A stretch of DNA of 64,000 nt, taken from assembly GCF_012927125.1 (NCBI RefSeq), contig NZ_JABBFZ010000003.1, forward strand, positions 310,001 to 374,000. The letters run 5' to 3'. The stretch is from Paraburkholderia antibiotica. Lineage in GTDB: Bacteria > Pseudomonadota > Gammaproteobacteria > Burkholderiales > Burkholderiaceae. The notes beneath the pieces were generated by a model. It saw nothing but the letters and a program-made list of their open reading frames with translations, was not told where the DNA came from and made no database searches. The translations under genes were made by a program, and so were the position numbers. Numbering within the stretch: position 1 is the first letter of the stretch; every line of letters starts with the position of its first letter. This document shows positions 18,231 through 26,630 of this stretch, piece after piece.

Positions 18231-18967
18231 AAAAAGTCCTGATAGTCGGCGCGACATCCGCCATTGCCATCGCCTGTGCGCGCCGTTGGGCGGCCGAGGG
18301 CGCGGCGTTGTTCCTCGTCGGGCGGCATGCGGAGCGCCTCGAGCAGATTTGCGCCGATCTCGTGGCGCGCGGCGCCGCTTCGGCAACGAGCCACGTGCTC
18401 GACATGAACGATTTCGACGGCCACCAGCCGATGCTCGATGCCTGCGCATCCGCGCTCGGCGCCATCGATGTGGCGTTGATCGCGCACGGTACGCTGTCGG
18501 ACCAGAAGGCCTGCGAACAGGATGTGAAAGTCGCGCTGCGCGAACTGTCCACCAACGGTCTTTCGGTGATCGCGTTGCTGACGCCGCTCGCCAATCTGAT
18601 GGAGAGTGCGAAGACGGGCGTCATCGCGGTGATTTCTTCGGTGGCCGGCGATCGTGGCCGCCCGTCGAACTATGTGTACGGCACCGCGAAGGCGGCAGTC
18701 AGCACGTTCTGCGAAGGCTTGCGCGCGCGTCTCTTCAAGTCCGGCGTGCACGTGCTGACGATCAAGCCCGGCTTCGTCGATACGCCGATGACCGCCGGCA
18801 TGCCGCTGCCGGGCCCGCTCGTGGCCACGCCGGAGCGGGTGGCGAACGACATCGTGCGTGCCGTCGGGCGACGCAAGGATTCGATTTATACGCCGTGGTT
18901 CTGGTCGGGAATCATGCTGATCATCCGCTCGGTGCCCGGCTTCCTGTTCAAACGGACCTCGTTGTAG
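18227..18967 (+). CDS. DprE2-like short-chain dehydrogenase
   Basis: Classical SDR of 246 residues that would reduce the keto intermediate made by the DprE1-like enzyme, completing 2-epimerisation of ribose to arabinose on the lipid carrier. Seen: VGATSAIAIACAR (cofactor loop), HGTL, ISSVAG (catalytic Ser) and YGTAK at 151-155. GVHVLTIKPGFVDTPMTAG is typical of DprE2-type SDRs. The frame extends to 18158, but the ATG at 18227 overlaps the preceding stop and starts the homology. The C-terminus is hydrophobic, consistent with membrane association near its lipid substrate. Confidence 0.86.
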   Translation: MKKVLIVGATSAIAIACARRWAAEGAALFLVGRHAERLEQICADLVARGAASATSHVLDMNDFDGHQPMLDACASALGAIDVALIAHGTLSDQKACEQDVKVALRELSTNGLSVIALLTPLANLMESAKTGVIAVISSVAGDRGRPSNYVYGTAKAAVSTFCEGLRARLFKSGVHVLTIKPGFVDTPMTAGMPLPGPLVATPERVANDIVRAVGRRKDSIYTPWFWSGIMLIIRSVPGFLFKRTSL

Positions 18968-19127
18968 GCGAAGTGCCGCCTGCGTGCCGGCACGTCCGGC
19001 GGCGAGGCTCTCGCGCCTCGCATCCTGCCGCGCAAAAGAGCCGCTTTCCGCACCCTTTACAATGACGGATTCGAGCTCGGTAGACCCTGGTTGCCGGCCT
19101 TTCGACGATTAGCTTAACGACAGATCA

Positions 19128-20066
19128 ATGAACAATACACGCATCATTCTTCCCGGCGGCGCGGGTCTGGTTGGCCAAAACCTCGTCGCACGGCTCAAGC
19201 AGCGCGGCTACACGAATCTCGTGGTGCTCGACAAGCGTCGCTCCAATCTCGAGGTGCTGAGAAGCGTGCATCCGGACCTGACGATCGAGTACGCCGATCT
19301 CGCGGAACCGGGTGACTGGGTACGCCATTTCGACGGAGCGGAAGTCGTCGTGATGCTGCAGGCGCAGATCGGCGGCCCGACCATCGAGCCGTTTATCCGC
19401 AACAACATCACGTCGACCGAGTTGGTACTCGACGCGATCAAGCGTTACAACGTGCCCTATACCGTTCACATCAGCTCCTCCGTCGTGAATTCGGTGGCCA
19501 AGGATTTTTATACGGACACCAAACGGAAACAGGAAGAGATCGTGCTCGCGTCGGGCATCGAATGCGTGGTGCTGCGTCCCACGCTGATGTTCGGCTGGTT
19601 CGACAGAAAGCATCTGGGCTGGCTGTCGCGCTTCATGCAACGCGTGCCGGTGTTTCCGATTCCCGGCAGCGGCCGCTATATGCGTCAGCCGCTCTATGCG
19701 GGCGATTTTTGCAACGTGATCATCAGTTGCATCGAATCGCGCAAGAGCGGGGCGGCGTTCAATATCAGCGGCCTCGAGCAGGTCGACTATATCGACATCA
19801 TCCGGCAGATCAAGCGGGCGACCCGCGCGCGCTGCGCGATCGTGCGTATTCCGTACGGACTGTTCTACGTGTTGCTGAAGATCTACGCGCTGTTCGACAA
19901 GAATCCGCCGTTTACCGCGGCGCAGCTGAAGGCGTTGACCGCGGGCGACGAGTTCGAAGTCATCGACTGGGAAGGTATTTTCGGCATCAAGGCCACGTCG
20001 TTCGCCAACGCCGTGGACGAAACCTTCAACGATCCGGTCTATAGCCAGATCGCGCTCGAATTCTGA
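19128..20066 (+). CDS. NAD-dependent epimerase/dehydratase-like SDR
   Basis: Extended SDR of 312 residues, substrate unknown. Seen: IILPGGAGLVGQNLV (Rossmann loop with PGG instead of the usual TGG), HISSSVVN and the catalytic YTDTK. RPTLMFGWFDRKHLGWLSRF and FNISGLEQVDYIDIIRQIK belong to the sugar-binding part. It follows the DprE2-like gene by 160 bases and precedes the FAD protein by 13 bases. It could act on a nucleotide sugar or a lipid-linked sugar; nothing in the sequence decides this. Confidence 0.8.
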   Translation: MNNTRIILPGGAGLVGQNLVARLKQRGYTNLVVLDKRRSNLEVLRSVHPDLTIEYADLAEPGDWVRHFDGAEVVVMLQAQIGGPTIEPFIRNNITSTELVLDAIKRYNVPYTVHISSSVVNSVAKDFYTDTKRKQEEIVLASGIECVVLRPTLMFGWFDRKHLGWLSRFMQRVPVFPIPGSGRYMRQPLYAGDFCNVIISCIESRKSGAAFNISGLEQVDYIDIIRQIKRATRARCAIVRIPYGLFYVLLKIYALFDKNPPFTAAQLKALTAGDEFEVIDWEGIFGIKATSFANAVDETFNDPVYSQIALEF

Positions 20067-20079
20067 ACTGGACGTAAGT

Positions 20080-21363
20080 ATGAGCAACGAAAAAATTGCG
20101 GTGCTGGGCGCGGGGCCGATGGGACTCGGCGTTGCGTATCAACTGGTGAAGGACGGCCGCAAACCGGTGATCTTCGAAGCGGACGACCGGGTCGGCGGGA
20201 TGGCTGCGTGCTTCGACTTCGGCGGCTTGTCGATCGAACGCTACTACCATTTTCACGCGATCTCCGATCACGCTTTCTTCGAGGTGCTGAGCGAGCTAGG
20301 CATCGAAGACCAGCTGAAATGGGTCGAGACGAAGATGGGCTACTACTACCAGGGGCATGTGCAGGCGTGGGGCAATCCGATCGCGCTGCTCAAGTTCAAG
20401 GGCCTCAGCCTGAGCGCGAAAATCCGCTACGGCCTGCATGCTTTCCTGTCGACCAAGCGCAACGACTGGAAGCCGTTGGACCATGTGGAGGCGTCCGGCT
20501 GGATTCGCCGCTGGATCGGCGAGGAAGCGTGGGAAGTGCTGTGGCGCAAGCTGTTCGACTACAAGTTTTACGACTACGCGTACAACCTGTCGGCGGCATG
20601 GATCTGGAGCCGGATTCGCCGTATCGGCCGGTCTCGCTACGATCTGTTTCGCGAGAAGCTCGGCTATCTGGAGGGCGGCTCGGATACGCTGCTCGAAGGA
20701 ATGCGGCGCTATATCGAGGCAAACGGCGGCGAATTCCGGCTGACGTCGCCGGCGCAGAAGGTCGTTATCGAGAATGGCGCGGTCACGGGTGTGCAGGTGA
20801 ACGGAGAAATGCTGCCGTTCGACAAGGTCATCAGCACGATTCCGTTGCCGTATGTGCCGCGCGTCATGCCCGATTTGCCGGCCGATGTGGCGGCGGCGTT
20901 CCGCAGCGTCAAGAACGTGGCGGTTGTCTGCGTGATCGCGAAGCTGAAAAAGGCGGTGACCGAGAATTTCTGGCTGAACGTGAACGACCCGGAGATGGAT
21001 ATTCCGGGGATCGTCGAATACACCAATCTGCGGCCGCTCGACGAACACATCGTGTATGTCCCGTTCTATATGCCGGGCGAGCACGCGAAGTACCAGGAAG
21101 CGGACAGCGTATTCGTCGATAAGGTCAAACGCTATCTGATGCGGATCAATCCGGCGTTGACGGAGCAGGACTTCATCGAGGTCCGGGCGAGCCGTTATCG
21201 CTACGCGCAGCCGATTTGCGAGCCGGGCTTTCTGGATCGCCTGCCGCCTATCCAGTTGCCGGTGAAGGGGCTGCTCGTGGCCGATACGTCCTACTACTAT
21301 CCGGAAGACCGCGGCATTTCGGAGAGTATCGGGCTCGCGCGCAAAATGGCGAAAATGGTATGA
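20080..21363 (+). CDS. FAD-dependent amine-oxidase-like protein
   Basis: Rossmann-fold flavoprotein of 427 residues in the amine oxidase/protoporphyrinogen oxidase group. Seen: KIAVLGAGPMGLGVAYQL (FAD loop), FEADDRVGGMA, GGLSIERYYHF, and the C-terminal LLVADTSYYYPEDRGISES for the second FAD contact. Relatives recur in polysaccharide clusters next to GtrA or polyprenyl-phosphate-sugar genes; the reaction is not established. UDP-galactopyranose mutase is a distant possibility but its signature motifs are not evident. The stop overlaps the GtrA start (ATGA), pointing to a shared task. Confidence 0.8.
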   Translation: MSNEKIAVLGAGPMGLGVAYQLVKDGRKPVIFEADDRVGGMAACFDFGGLSIERYYHFHAISDHAFFEVLSELGIEDQLKWVETKMGYYYQGHVQAWGNPIALLKFKGLSLSAKIRYGLHAFLSTKRNDWKPLDHVEASGWIRRWIGEEAWEVLWRKLFDYKFYDYAYNLSAAWIWSRIRRIGRSRYDLFREKLGYLEGGSDTLLEGMRRYIEANGGEFRLTSPAQKVVIENGAVTGVQVNGEMLPFDKVISTIPLPYVPRVMPDLPADVAAAFRSVKNVAVVCVIAKLKKAVTENFWLNVNDPEMDIPGIVEYTNLRPLDEHIVYVPFYMPGEHAKYQEADSVFVDKVKRYLMRINPALTEQDFIEVRASRYRYAQPICEPGFLDRLPPIQLPVKGLLVADTSYYYPEDRGISESIGLARKMAKMV

Positions 21364-21782
21364 CGACCGAATTACTGAGCGTCAAGCGGAAACGGGCGTC
21401 GCCGCAATTCCTGAAGTTTTTGCTGGCGGGAGGCGTGGCGGCCGCGGTGAATTTCGGCAGCCGCATTGTCTTCAATCACTGGATGCCGTTTTCGGCGGCG
21501 ATCGTGGTCGCGTATATCGCCGGCATGATCACGGCGTTCGTGCTGACCAAGCTGTTCGTCTTCACGGATAGCGAGCGTCCGACGTGGCAGTCGGCGGTGT
21601 TCTTCACGCTCGTGAATATCGTTGCCGTGCTGCAGACATGGGCGGTCAGCGTGGTGCTCGCTTATTACGTGCTGCCATGGCTGAATGTGAGCTGGCATCC
21701 GAAAGAGATTGCTCACTTTGTCGGCGTGGTGGTGCCTGTTTTTACGAGTTATATCGGGCACAAGAAGCTGACTTTTAAGTAG
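21360..21782 (+). CDS. GtrA-family membrane protein
   Basis: Small integral membrane protein of 140 residues with four hydrophobic segments, beginning FLKFLLAGGVAAAVNFGSR and ending TSYIGHKKLTFK, both typical of GtrA. GtrA proteins are associated with flipping or handling polyprenyl-phosphate-linked sugars. Rv3789, encoded beside dprE1/dprE2 in mycobacteria, belongs to the same family. The frame is open to 21216 but the ATG at 21360 overlaps the preceding stop. It is the last plus-strand gene before a convergent junction with two hairpins. Confidence 0.9.
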   Translation: MTTELLSVKRKRASPQFLKFLLAGGVAAAVNFGSRIVFNHWMPFSAAIVVAYIAGMITAFVLTKLFVFTDSERPTWQSAVFFTLVNIVAVLQTWAVSVVLAYYVLPWLNVSWHPKEIAHFVGVVVPVFTSYIGHKKLTFK

Positions 21783-21860
21783 CGGTCAGCGGGGGCGGCG
21801 GAACGATAAATAACACAATGAAAGTCGATGCGGCCGCCAGCGAATAATACCGATGGCGTT

Positions 21861-21894
21861 TGAGGCAACTACGCATTCAAATGCCTCAGGTTTT
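21861..21894. terminator. Hairpin with T-run after the GtrA gene
   Basis: TGAGGCA at 21861-21867 pairs perfectly with TGCCTCA at 21882-21888, and is followed by GG and TTTT. It lies between the convergent GtrA gene and the GT-C-like gene, and reads best as a plus-strand terminator. Confidence 0.6.
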
Positions 21895-21896
21895 GC

Positions 21897-21943
21897 GGAA
21901 GACGATTGCCCTCACGAATTACCATGAGGAGCAGTCGTCTTTC
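21897..21943. terminator. Long imperfect hairpin in the convergent junction
   Basis: Left arm 21897-21914 and right arm 21925-21943 pair along about 17 bases with one mismatch and one bulged base, around a 10-base loop. It lies 24 bases beyond the stop of the minus-strand gene at 21967, so it may terminate that transcript; no long T-run is seen. Confidence 0.5.
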
Positions 21944-21966
21944 ATCGCCGATCTGAAGTGGCGTTT

Positions 21967-23622
21967 TTAATTGGCGAGAGACTTCAGGCTGCAGAACTTA
22001 CCGCCAACGTAAGCGAAAGCCTGCAGGTTGCCGGGTCCGTTTTTCGCGAATCCATACCAGCCCGCATCAGCAGGTCCGTTAGTCTGCTTCGCGACGTCCT
22101 TTCTTTCCATTCCGGTGACGCCATAGCCTACCGTGTCGCCGTTTTCGTTAGTCAGAACGATGAGTGTCGCCGGCTGACGATATTGTTGCGCAATGGCCCA
22201 GCCGGTAGCGTTGCGGCCAATCGCGTCCGTGCCGGTATGCTCATGGAATCCAACACACAAGGAATCGTCGCGCAACTGACTGTCGTATTTGACGATGCCC
22301 GCATCGTGAAGCCATCCTGAAGCATAGGGGCCGATATCCATCGCCGCAGCGAATGAAGCCTGATTCAAAAATCGTTCATGCGCGGAGGGCGGAAACAACT
22401 TGGCAGCGAACTCGGGATGATCGAGGCCGATCTTCGCGCCGAGCACGGCAAGCTTCCAGTCATAGATGCTACCCCGAACAAAATGAGGCATGAGTTCGGT
22501 GTGACCTATCGTCACGAGTTGCAGCGGAAGCAACGCAGTCGCGAAAAGGGCTGTCGCTGTTGCGACAAGCACGCGCCGACGGGGCAGCACTTCAAGCAGT
22601 AGCGTCACGAGCAGCACGCAGCCCAGCAACGCAGGTGTCGTGTAGCGGCTGTCGTGCGCCGAATCGAACCCTATCATCCAGCGGCCGTGCGCAACACCAA
22701 TGGCGGAAGCGATAATAAAGCCGTAACTCGCGATCAGAAACGACCGGTACGGAGTGATGGCCTTGGTCGCGAACAGCCACAAAACGACGACGGCGGCTAT
22801 TGCAAACATTAGCAGCCCGAAGATGCCCGCTGCGAGATTTCCCAAGCCCAGATAGGTAGCCGGATTGCCGAGGAAGATGAAGAAATATCGTAGCGAAACC
22901 AGATGCGCGTGGGCCAACTCGGGCGGCACGGGCAGCAGATTAAGCCTGAGGCCGTGCAAATAAATAGCGGCAGCAATAGCTCCAATCAAACCCAGAGACA
23001 GAATTTCGCGTCGAGGCCTCTTGAGTAAGACGCCCTGAACCGCCATCACGAACAAGACCGCCAATCCATTCGCCATACTGAGAATAGACATCAGCGCGAA
23101 TAACACTGCCATGGGAAGTCTGTGGCGATCGCTTCTGGAAAATCTGGCGAATCCGAGCATCGCGAAGAGATACACGGAAATAAACTGGCTTTGAAAACCG
23201 GATGTGAAATTCTCATACTGAAGCCACGAGAACATCAGGCCTATCGTCATGAAGCCGACAAACCAGCGATTTTCGCGAACGCCATTCTTGCAGTTTTCGT
23301 AGATCAGGGCTGCACATAGCAGGACCATCAGCACGAATACTGAAATGACGGAAAAGACGTTCAGCGCGCCAAAGATTTTGTAGTCGAACCAGAATAAAAC
23401 ACGGGAAAAAACGATGCGATGTTCCATCTGAGGGTCCCACCAGGCACGGTAACCCCCATCGTATAAAGCATGGATAAACCCGATATATGCGTCCCACTGA
23501 TCTGCAAACGGGATAGCGGAAAAATAACGGATCGCTCCCAATAACGTGGTAACGACCATAAGGGCCGCGATGAGCATCGTCCAAACAGGCAATATCTTCC
23601 GCAATTTCCCCTCGACTCGCAT
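21967..23622 (-). CDS. GT-C-like polytopic membrane protein
   Basis: 551-residue integral membrane protein with about ten hydrophobic segments and a soluble C-terminal domain of ~150 residues that should face the periplasm. An acidic motif (FADQWDAYIGF near residue 38) follows the first membrane segment. EHRIVFSRVLFWF comes next, as in GT-C glycosyltransferases that use polyprenyl-phosphate sugars; the family assignment is by architecture only. Base composition is visibly less GC-rich than in the genes to its left. It is convergent with the GtrA gene. A plausible user of the lipid-linked pentose made at 15490-18967, though this is inference. Confidence 0.7.
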   Translation of the reverse strand: MRVEGKLRKILPVWTMLIAALMVVTTLLGAIRYFSAIPFADQWDAYIGFIHALYDGGYRAWWDPQMEHRIVFSRVLFWFDYKIFGALNVFSVISVFVLMVLLCAALIYENCKNGVRENRWFVGFMTIGLMFSWLQYENFTSGFQSQFISVYLFAMLGFARFSRSDRHRLPMAVLFALMSILSMANGLAVLFVMAVQGVLLKRPRREILSLGLIGAIAAAIYLHGLRLNLLPVPPELAHAHLVSLRYFFIFLGNPATYLGLGNLAAGIFGLLMFAIAAVVVLWLFATKAITPYRSFLIASYGFIIASAIGVAHGRWMIGFDSAHDSRYTTPALLGCVLLVTLLLEVLPRRRVLVATATALFATALLPLQLVTIGHTELMPHFVRGSIYDWKLAVLGAKIGLDHPEFAAKLFPPSAHERFLNQASFAAAMDIGPYASGWLHDAGIVKYDSQLRDDSLCVGFHEHTGTDAIGRNATGWAIAQQYRQPATLIVLTNENGDTVGYGVTGMERKDVAKQTNGPADAGWYGFAKNGPGNLQAFAYVGGKFCSLKSLAN

Positions 23623-23735
23623 ATTTTTGAACGTGAAACGATAGCAAAGTCCCGAGGGGGCGTCTATTAGCCCATCACAGCGCTTGCCAGATGCATAGGG
23701 CGTGATCGCCGTTCGGCGTTACGCGGGTTGCGGTG

Positions 23736-24860
23736 TCATGCGGCGGAAGATGGCCGGATTGAGCGGCCCTCGCGCCATCCGAATTGCCGATAGTGAACCA
23801 CGGGGTCCACGCCAGCTGCGGCAACGTCCGGGTTGGCCTCGAGATAGGCACTCGGATCAAAATCCGGCGGCATCGCGACTGGTTCGCTGGGATCCAGTTC
23901 GCTGTGCTGGCCACCCACGCGCGGCACGATCGGACTATCGCCATGGCCGGCGCGGAGTTCCTCGAGCTTGCGACGTGCTCGCCAGAACGGGACGCCAGGC
24001 GTCGCGTCGCGGGCCGATTGCGCCATTCGCGACCAGCTATTGGCAATATGTTCAGGGTCGCTTGAGCGCCGCATGACGACGGAAAACTCGAGGTCATTGA
24101 CGAGCGTGTCGCTGAAATCTTCGCAGGCGAAGTCCAGCAGCCCCATCCTGCAAAGATCGGCGATGAGTCGTGCGAACGAGCGTGGCGTGAAGACCCAGCA
24201 ATGTATGTCGTGATACGTGCCGTTCCTGAATGCGTCTTCCGCCAGTCCCAGCGCGGCTTCCCATGTGTGATGGCGTTTTGCCCAGCTCGGGTTAACCCGA
24301 TTTTGCCATGCGTCTACGGCGGAGACTTCGACCGCGGCCAGGCAGCAATCCAGGATCGAGTAGGGCTGAGGGATACGAGCTCGGGCGATATAACTCGCGA
24401 GCACTTCGGGCAGGCGGCTTTCGCGGCGGAAATAGTCGAAGGTGTAGCGGCGGTCCGGGACCACGAGACGCACTTCACCGGTGGGCTTGAGGACGGATGC
24501 CAGTTCCTTGAGCCACGTCACCAGGTCGGGAACGTGTTCGACGACATGCGAGGCGACGACATAATCGACATACCGGCCCTTGACCGCTTGATGGAGGGTA
24601 TTGCGTCCCCATACTGCGTCGACATTGACAATTTCATTGACGTTGAGGTTGGGGTCGTTCCTGTATTTCTCACGAAGGTGCGGTGTGTCCGTGTGGTCGA
24701 CGTAAATGATTTCCCCGCCGTCGCTGCGTCGTACGAGTGGCCAACATAGCGGTCCTATTTCGATGCCGACGCTGTCCCTAATATTTAAGCCGCGTAGAAG
24801 GCGGTTACGCCGCTGATCTCGAACTGAAAGGACACCGTGGCCATCGACTTCATTCGTCAT
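23736..24860 (-). CDS. SAM-dependent methyltransferase with C-terminal FDPxxYLxxNPDV module
   Basis: 374-residue protein. GIEIGP at 32-37 is a class I methyltransferase motif I, and VASHVVEHVPDLVTWL (~102-117) is the motif IV region. Residues 334-366 match a short module found at the ends of glycan-related proteins: FDPSAYLEANPDV followed by DPVVHYRQFGWREGR. The two parts are joined by a ~100-residue linker. Role: probably methylates a sugar of the glycan, or caps it. It stands alone on the minus strand with gaps of 113 and 286 bases and shares the low-GC composition of its left neighbour. Confidence 0.8.
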   Translation of the reverse strand: MTNEVDGHGVLSVRDQRRNRLLRGLNIRDSVGIEIGPLCWPLVRRSDGGEIIYVDHTDTPHLREKYRNDPNLNVNEIVNVDAVWGRNTLHQAVKGRYVDYVVASHVVEHVPDLVTWLKELASVLKPTGEVRLVVPDRRYTFDYFRRESRLPEVLASYIARARIPQPYSILDCCLAAVEVSAVDAWQNRVNPSWAKRHHTWEAALGLAEDAFRNGTYHDIHCWVFTPRSFARLIADLCRMGLLDFACEDFSDTLVNDLEFSVVMRRSSDPEHIANSWSRMAQSARDATPGVPFWRARRKLEELRAGHGDSPIVPRVGGQHSELDPSEPVAMPPDFDPSAYLEANPDVAAAGVDPVVHYRQFGWREGRSIRPSSAA

Positions 24861-24999
24861 ACTGCCTCCGTAAGATGAACTGGAATTCTTCGGTAGCGTG
24901 TTCGGAATAGGCGTTATGTTGTCCGTGGAAGAGCCAATAATTTAACGATTCGTTATTGGCTGGCCGCTTTGCGACGGCTCGTTTTATCGAACATGGTTG

Positions 25000-25040
25000 A
25001 CAGAATATCTTACGCTTACGGCATTACAAAAATATTCTGT
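25000..25040. repeat. 9-base inverted repeat, AT-rich
   Basis: ACAGAATAT (25000-25008) and ATATTCTGT (25032-25040) are perfect inverted arms around a 23-base loop. They lie in the 286-base gap between two minus-strand genes. It could be a transcription stop for the gene ending at 25147 or a protein-binding site; no T-run is evident. Confidence 0.4.
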
Positions 25041-25146
25041 TTGTTCCCGAATGTGGGATTCAATGGCGCGATGGCTGCACGCAGCACGATACAGCGACTC
25101 TTCGATCAACTGCGCGCCGGACTGAGAGCATACGAGGCCGAACGAC

Positions 25147-26025
25147 CTACCCCAAGCTCACGGGCTGCCCCGTATGAGGATGCGGCCGTGTCGCGTAGAA
25201 ATCGAAGAAGTGCTTTTGCCACAAAGCACAGACCGTATCCATCTGTTCCACCAGCGCGGGCGAGAACGCCCCGGCGGCATCCGCTTCGTCGATTTTTCCG
25301 CGCATACGATCGAAGAGCAGCTTTTCGAAATCGTTGATGCAGTAATCGCGTACGTCGCTTGCGTCAAAGCGGTAGGCGGCGCGTGAGAGTTCAGGATGCA
25401 GCGACACGTAGGTGCTGAACAGCCGCTCGATGATGAACGGCAAAAACGGCGCGGGATCGGTATGCATCGTATCCGTCATCACCGCGAGCGCTGCCTCGTG
25501 CGACGGATTGGCTTCGAGAAAGTCCGCAATCGGCACCAGCGTACCGCCAACGTACTCGTCCCAGAACCGCCGCGAGCCAACCCAGAAGTTGCAGTACGCC
25601 AACGATGCAGGCCCGTGCCGCGGTGTATTCGCGATCGATATATCCACGCCGCTCGCATCGAGCAATGCCTGCGCGGCGCGGGTGAGTCCCGGGTGCGCGT
25701 GCTCGCCTTGCATCCAGACGTTATACGACCAGTACGCAAGTTGCGGAAACGGATTGATAAAGCAAATATCCGCATTCGCTTGCCGTTGCGCGAACTCGAT
25801 AAACATAGCGCCGCTGATTTTCGACTTCAGCGTGAATTTAGGCGAGAAAAGGCCCGTGTAGTCGTGCCGCAGATGATCGCCGTTGCGATACATGTCGATC
25901 AGAATCTTGAACTCGCGCCATTCGGGGCGCGAATTGTCAGTGCGCACGAGCGGAAGAAATTCCGCGCAGTTGAGCGTTTGATCGCGCGAGTAGATCGGCT
26001 CGAAGATCGCAACGGTTTTGTTCAT
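25147..26025 (-). CDS. Unrecognised 292-residue protein in glycosyltransferase operon
   Basis: I do not recognise a family. The product is soluble, without signal peptide or membrane segments, and rich in aromatic residues. Notable stretches are CFINPFPQLAYWSYNVWMQG (near 90-110) and NTPRHGPASLAYCNFWVGS (near 133-151). Two acidic runs follow (DFLEANPSHE, DTMHTDPAPF). Its start overlaps the stop of the histidine phosphatase gene by 4 bases, so the two are coupled. Size and context would suit a transferase acting on sugar nucleotides, but no catalytic motif can be named. Confidence 0.75.
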   Translation of the reverse strand: MNKTVAIFEPIYSRDQTLNCAEFLPLVRTDNSRPEWREFKILIDMYRNGDHLRHDYTGLFSPKFTLKSKISGAMFIEFAQRQANADICFINPFPQLAYWSYNVWMQGEHAHPGLTRAAQALLDASGVDISIANTPRHGPASLAYCNFWVGSRRFWDEYVGGTLVPIADFLEANPSHEAALAVMTDTMHTDPAPFLPFIIERLFSTYVSLHPELSRAAYRFDASDVRDYCINDFEKLLFDRMRGKIDEADAAGAFSPALVEQMDTVCALWQKHFFDFYATRPHPHTGQPVSLG

Positions 26026-26615
26026 ACGTGGCCAGCCCGCTCAAGGCAATAGCGATGCAGATCGGGACGCCACTTCAGATAAGTGAAGGACGCATTCGGG
26101 ACCGTAAAGCTCGGATAGTGCGTCTCGATCGGCACGCCGAGCAGGTGTTGCAGAACGACGCTGATCGGGCCGCCGTGAGCTACCGCAACGAGCAGTCCCG
26201 CATCTTGCACCTGCGGACGTACTTCGGATTCGACCCATTGCTGCACGCGTTGCGCCATATCGAGGTGCGACTCGCCGTTTTCGTAACGGTTGCGGATGTC
26301 CCGGTTGAAGTCGGGAAAGGCGCGGTTGAAATCGGCTTCGAGCCACGATCCGTAGATGCCGGGATGGGTTTCGGCGAGACGCGCGTCGAACGTCATCGGC
26401 GTCGACTTCTCGAATAGCAATTCGGCGGTCTGACGCGCACGGGCCCACGGGCTGCAATAGATCTTCGAGGGCTGGAACGCAAAGCGTTCGAGTGTCGCGG
26501 CGAGGTTGACCGACTGCTTTTTACCCAGTTCGGTCAACCCGTCCTGGTCGGTTGAAATCAACAAGCCTTTTTCATTGGCGACCGATTGGCCGTGTCTGAT
26601 CAACAAGAGGTCCAT
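26022..26615 (-). CDS. Histidine phosphatase (phosphoglycerate-mutase-like)
   Basis: 197-residue cytosolic phosphatase. It starts MDLLLIRHGQSVANEKG, where RHG holds the phospho-accepting His. It has SPWARARQTAELL (second Arg), an acidic ENGESH, and VAHGGPI with the second catalytic His. Family members act on small phosphorylated metabolites, including sugar phosphates. Within a glycosyltransferase operon a phosphosugar substrate is likely but unproven. It lies 15 bases after the glycosyltransferase gene upstream of it and overlaps the unknown gene that follows. Confidence 0.88.
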   Translation of the reverse strand: MDLLLIRHGQSVANEKGLLISTDQDGLTELGKKQSVNLAATLERFAFQPSKIYCSPWARARQTAELLFEKSTPMTFDARLAETHPGIYGSWLEADFNRAFPDFNRDIRNRYENGESHLDMAQRVQQWVESEVRPQVQDAGLLVAVAHGGPISVVLQHLLGVPIETHYPSFTVPNASFTYLKWRPDLHRYCLERAGHV

Positions 26616-26630
26616 ATTGGCATTTTCCGT

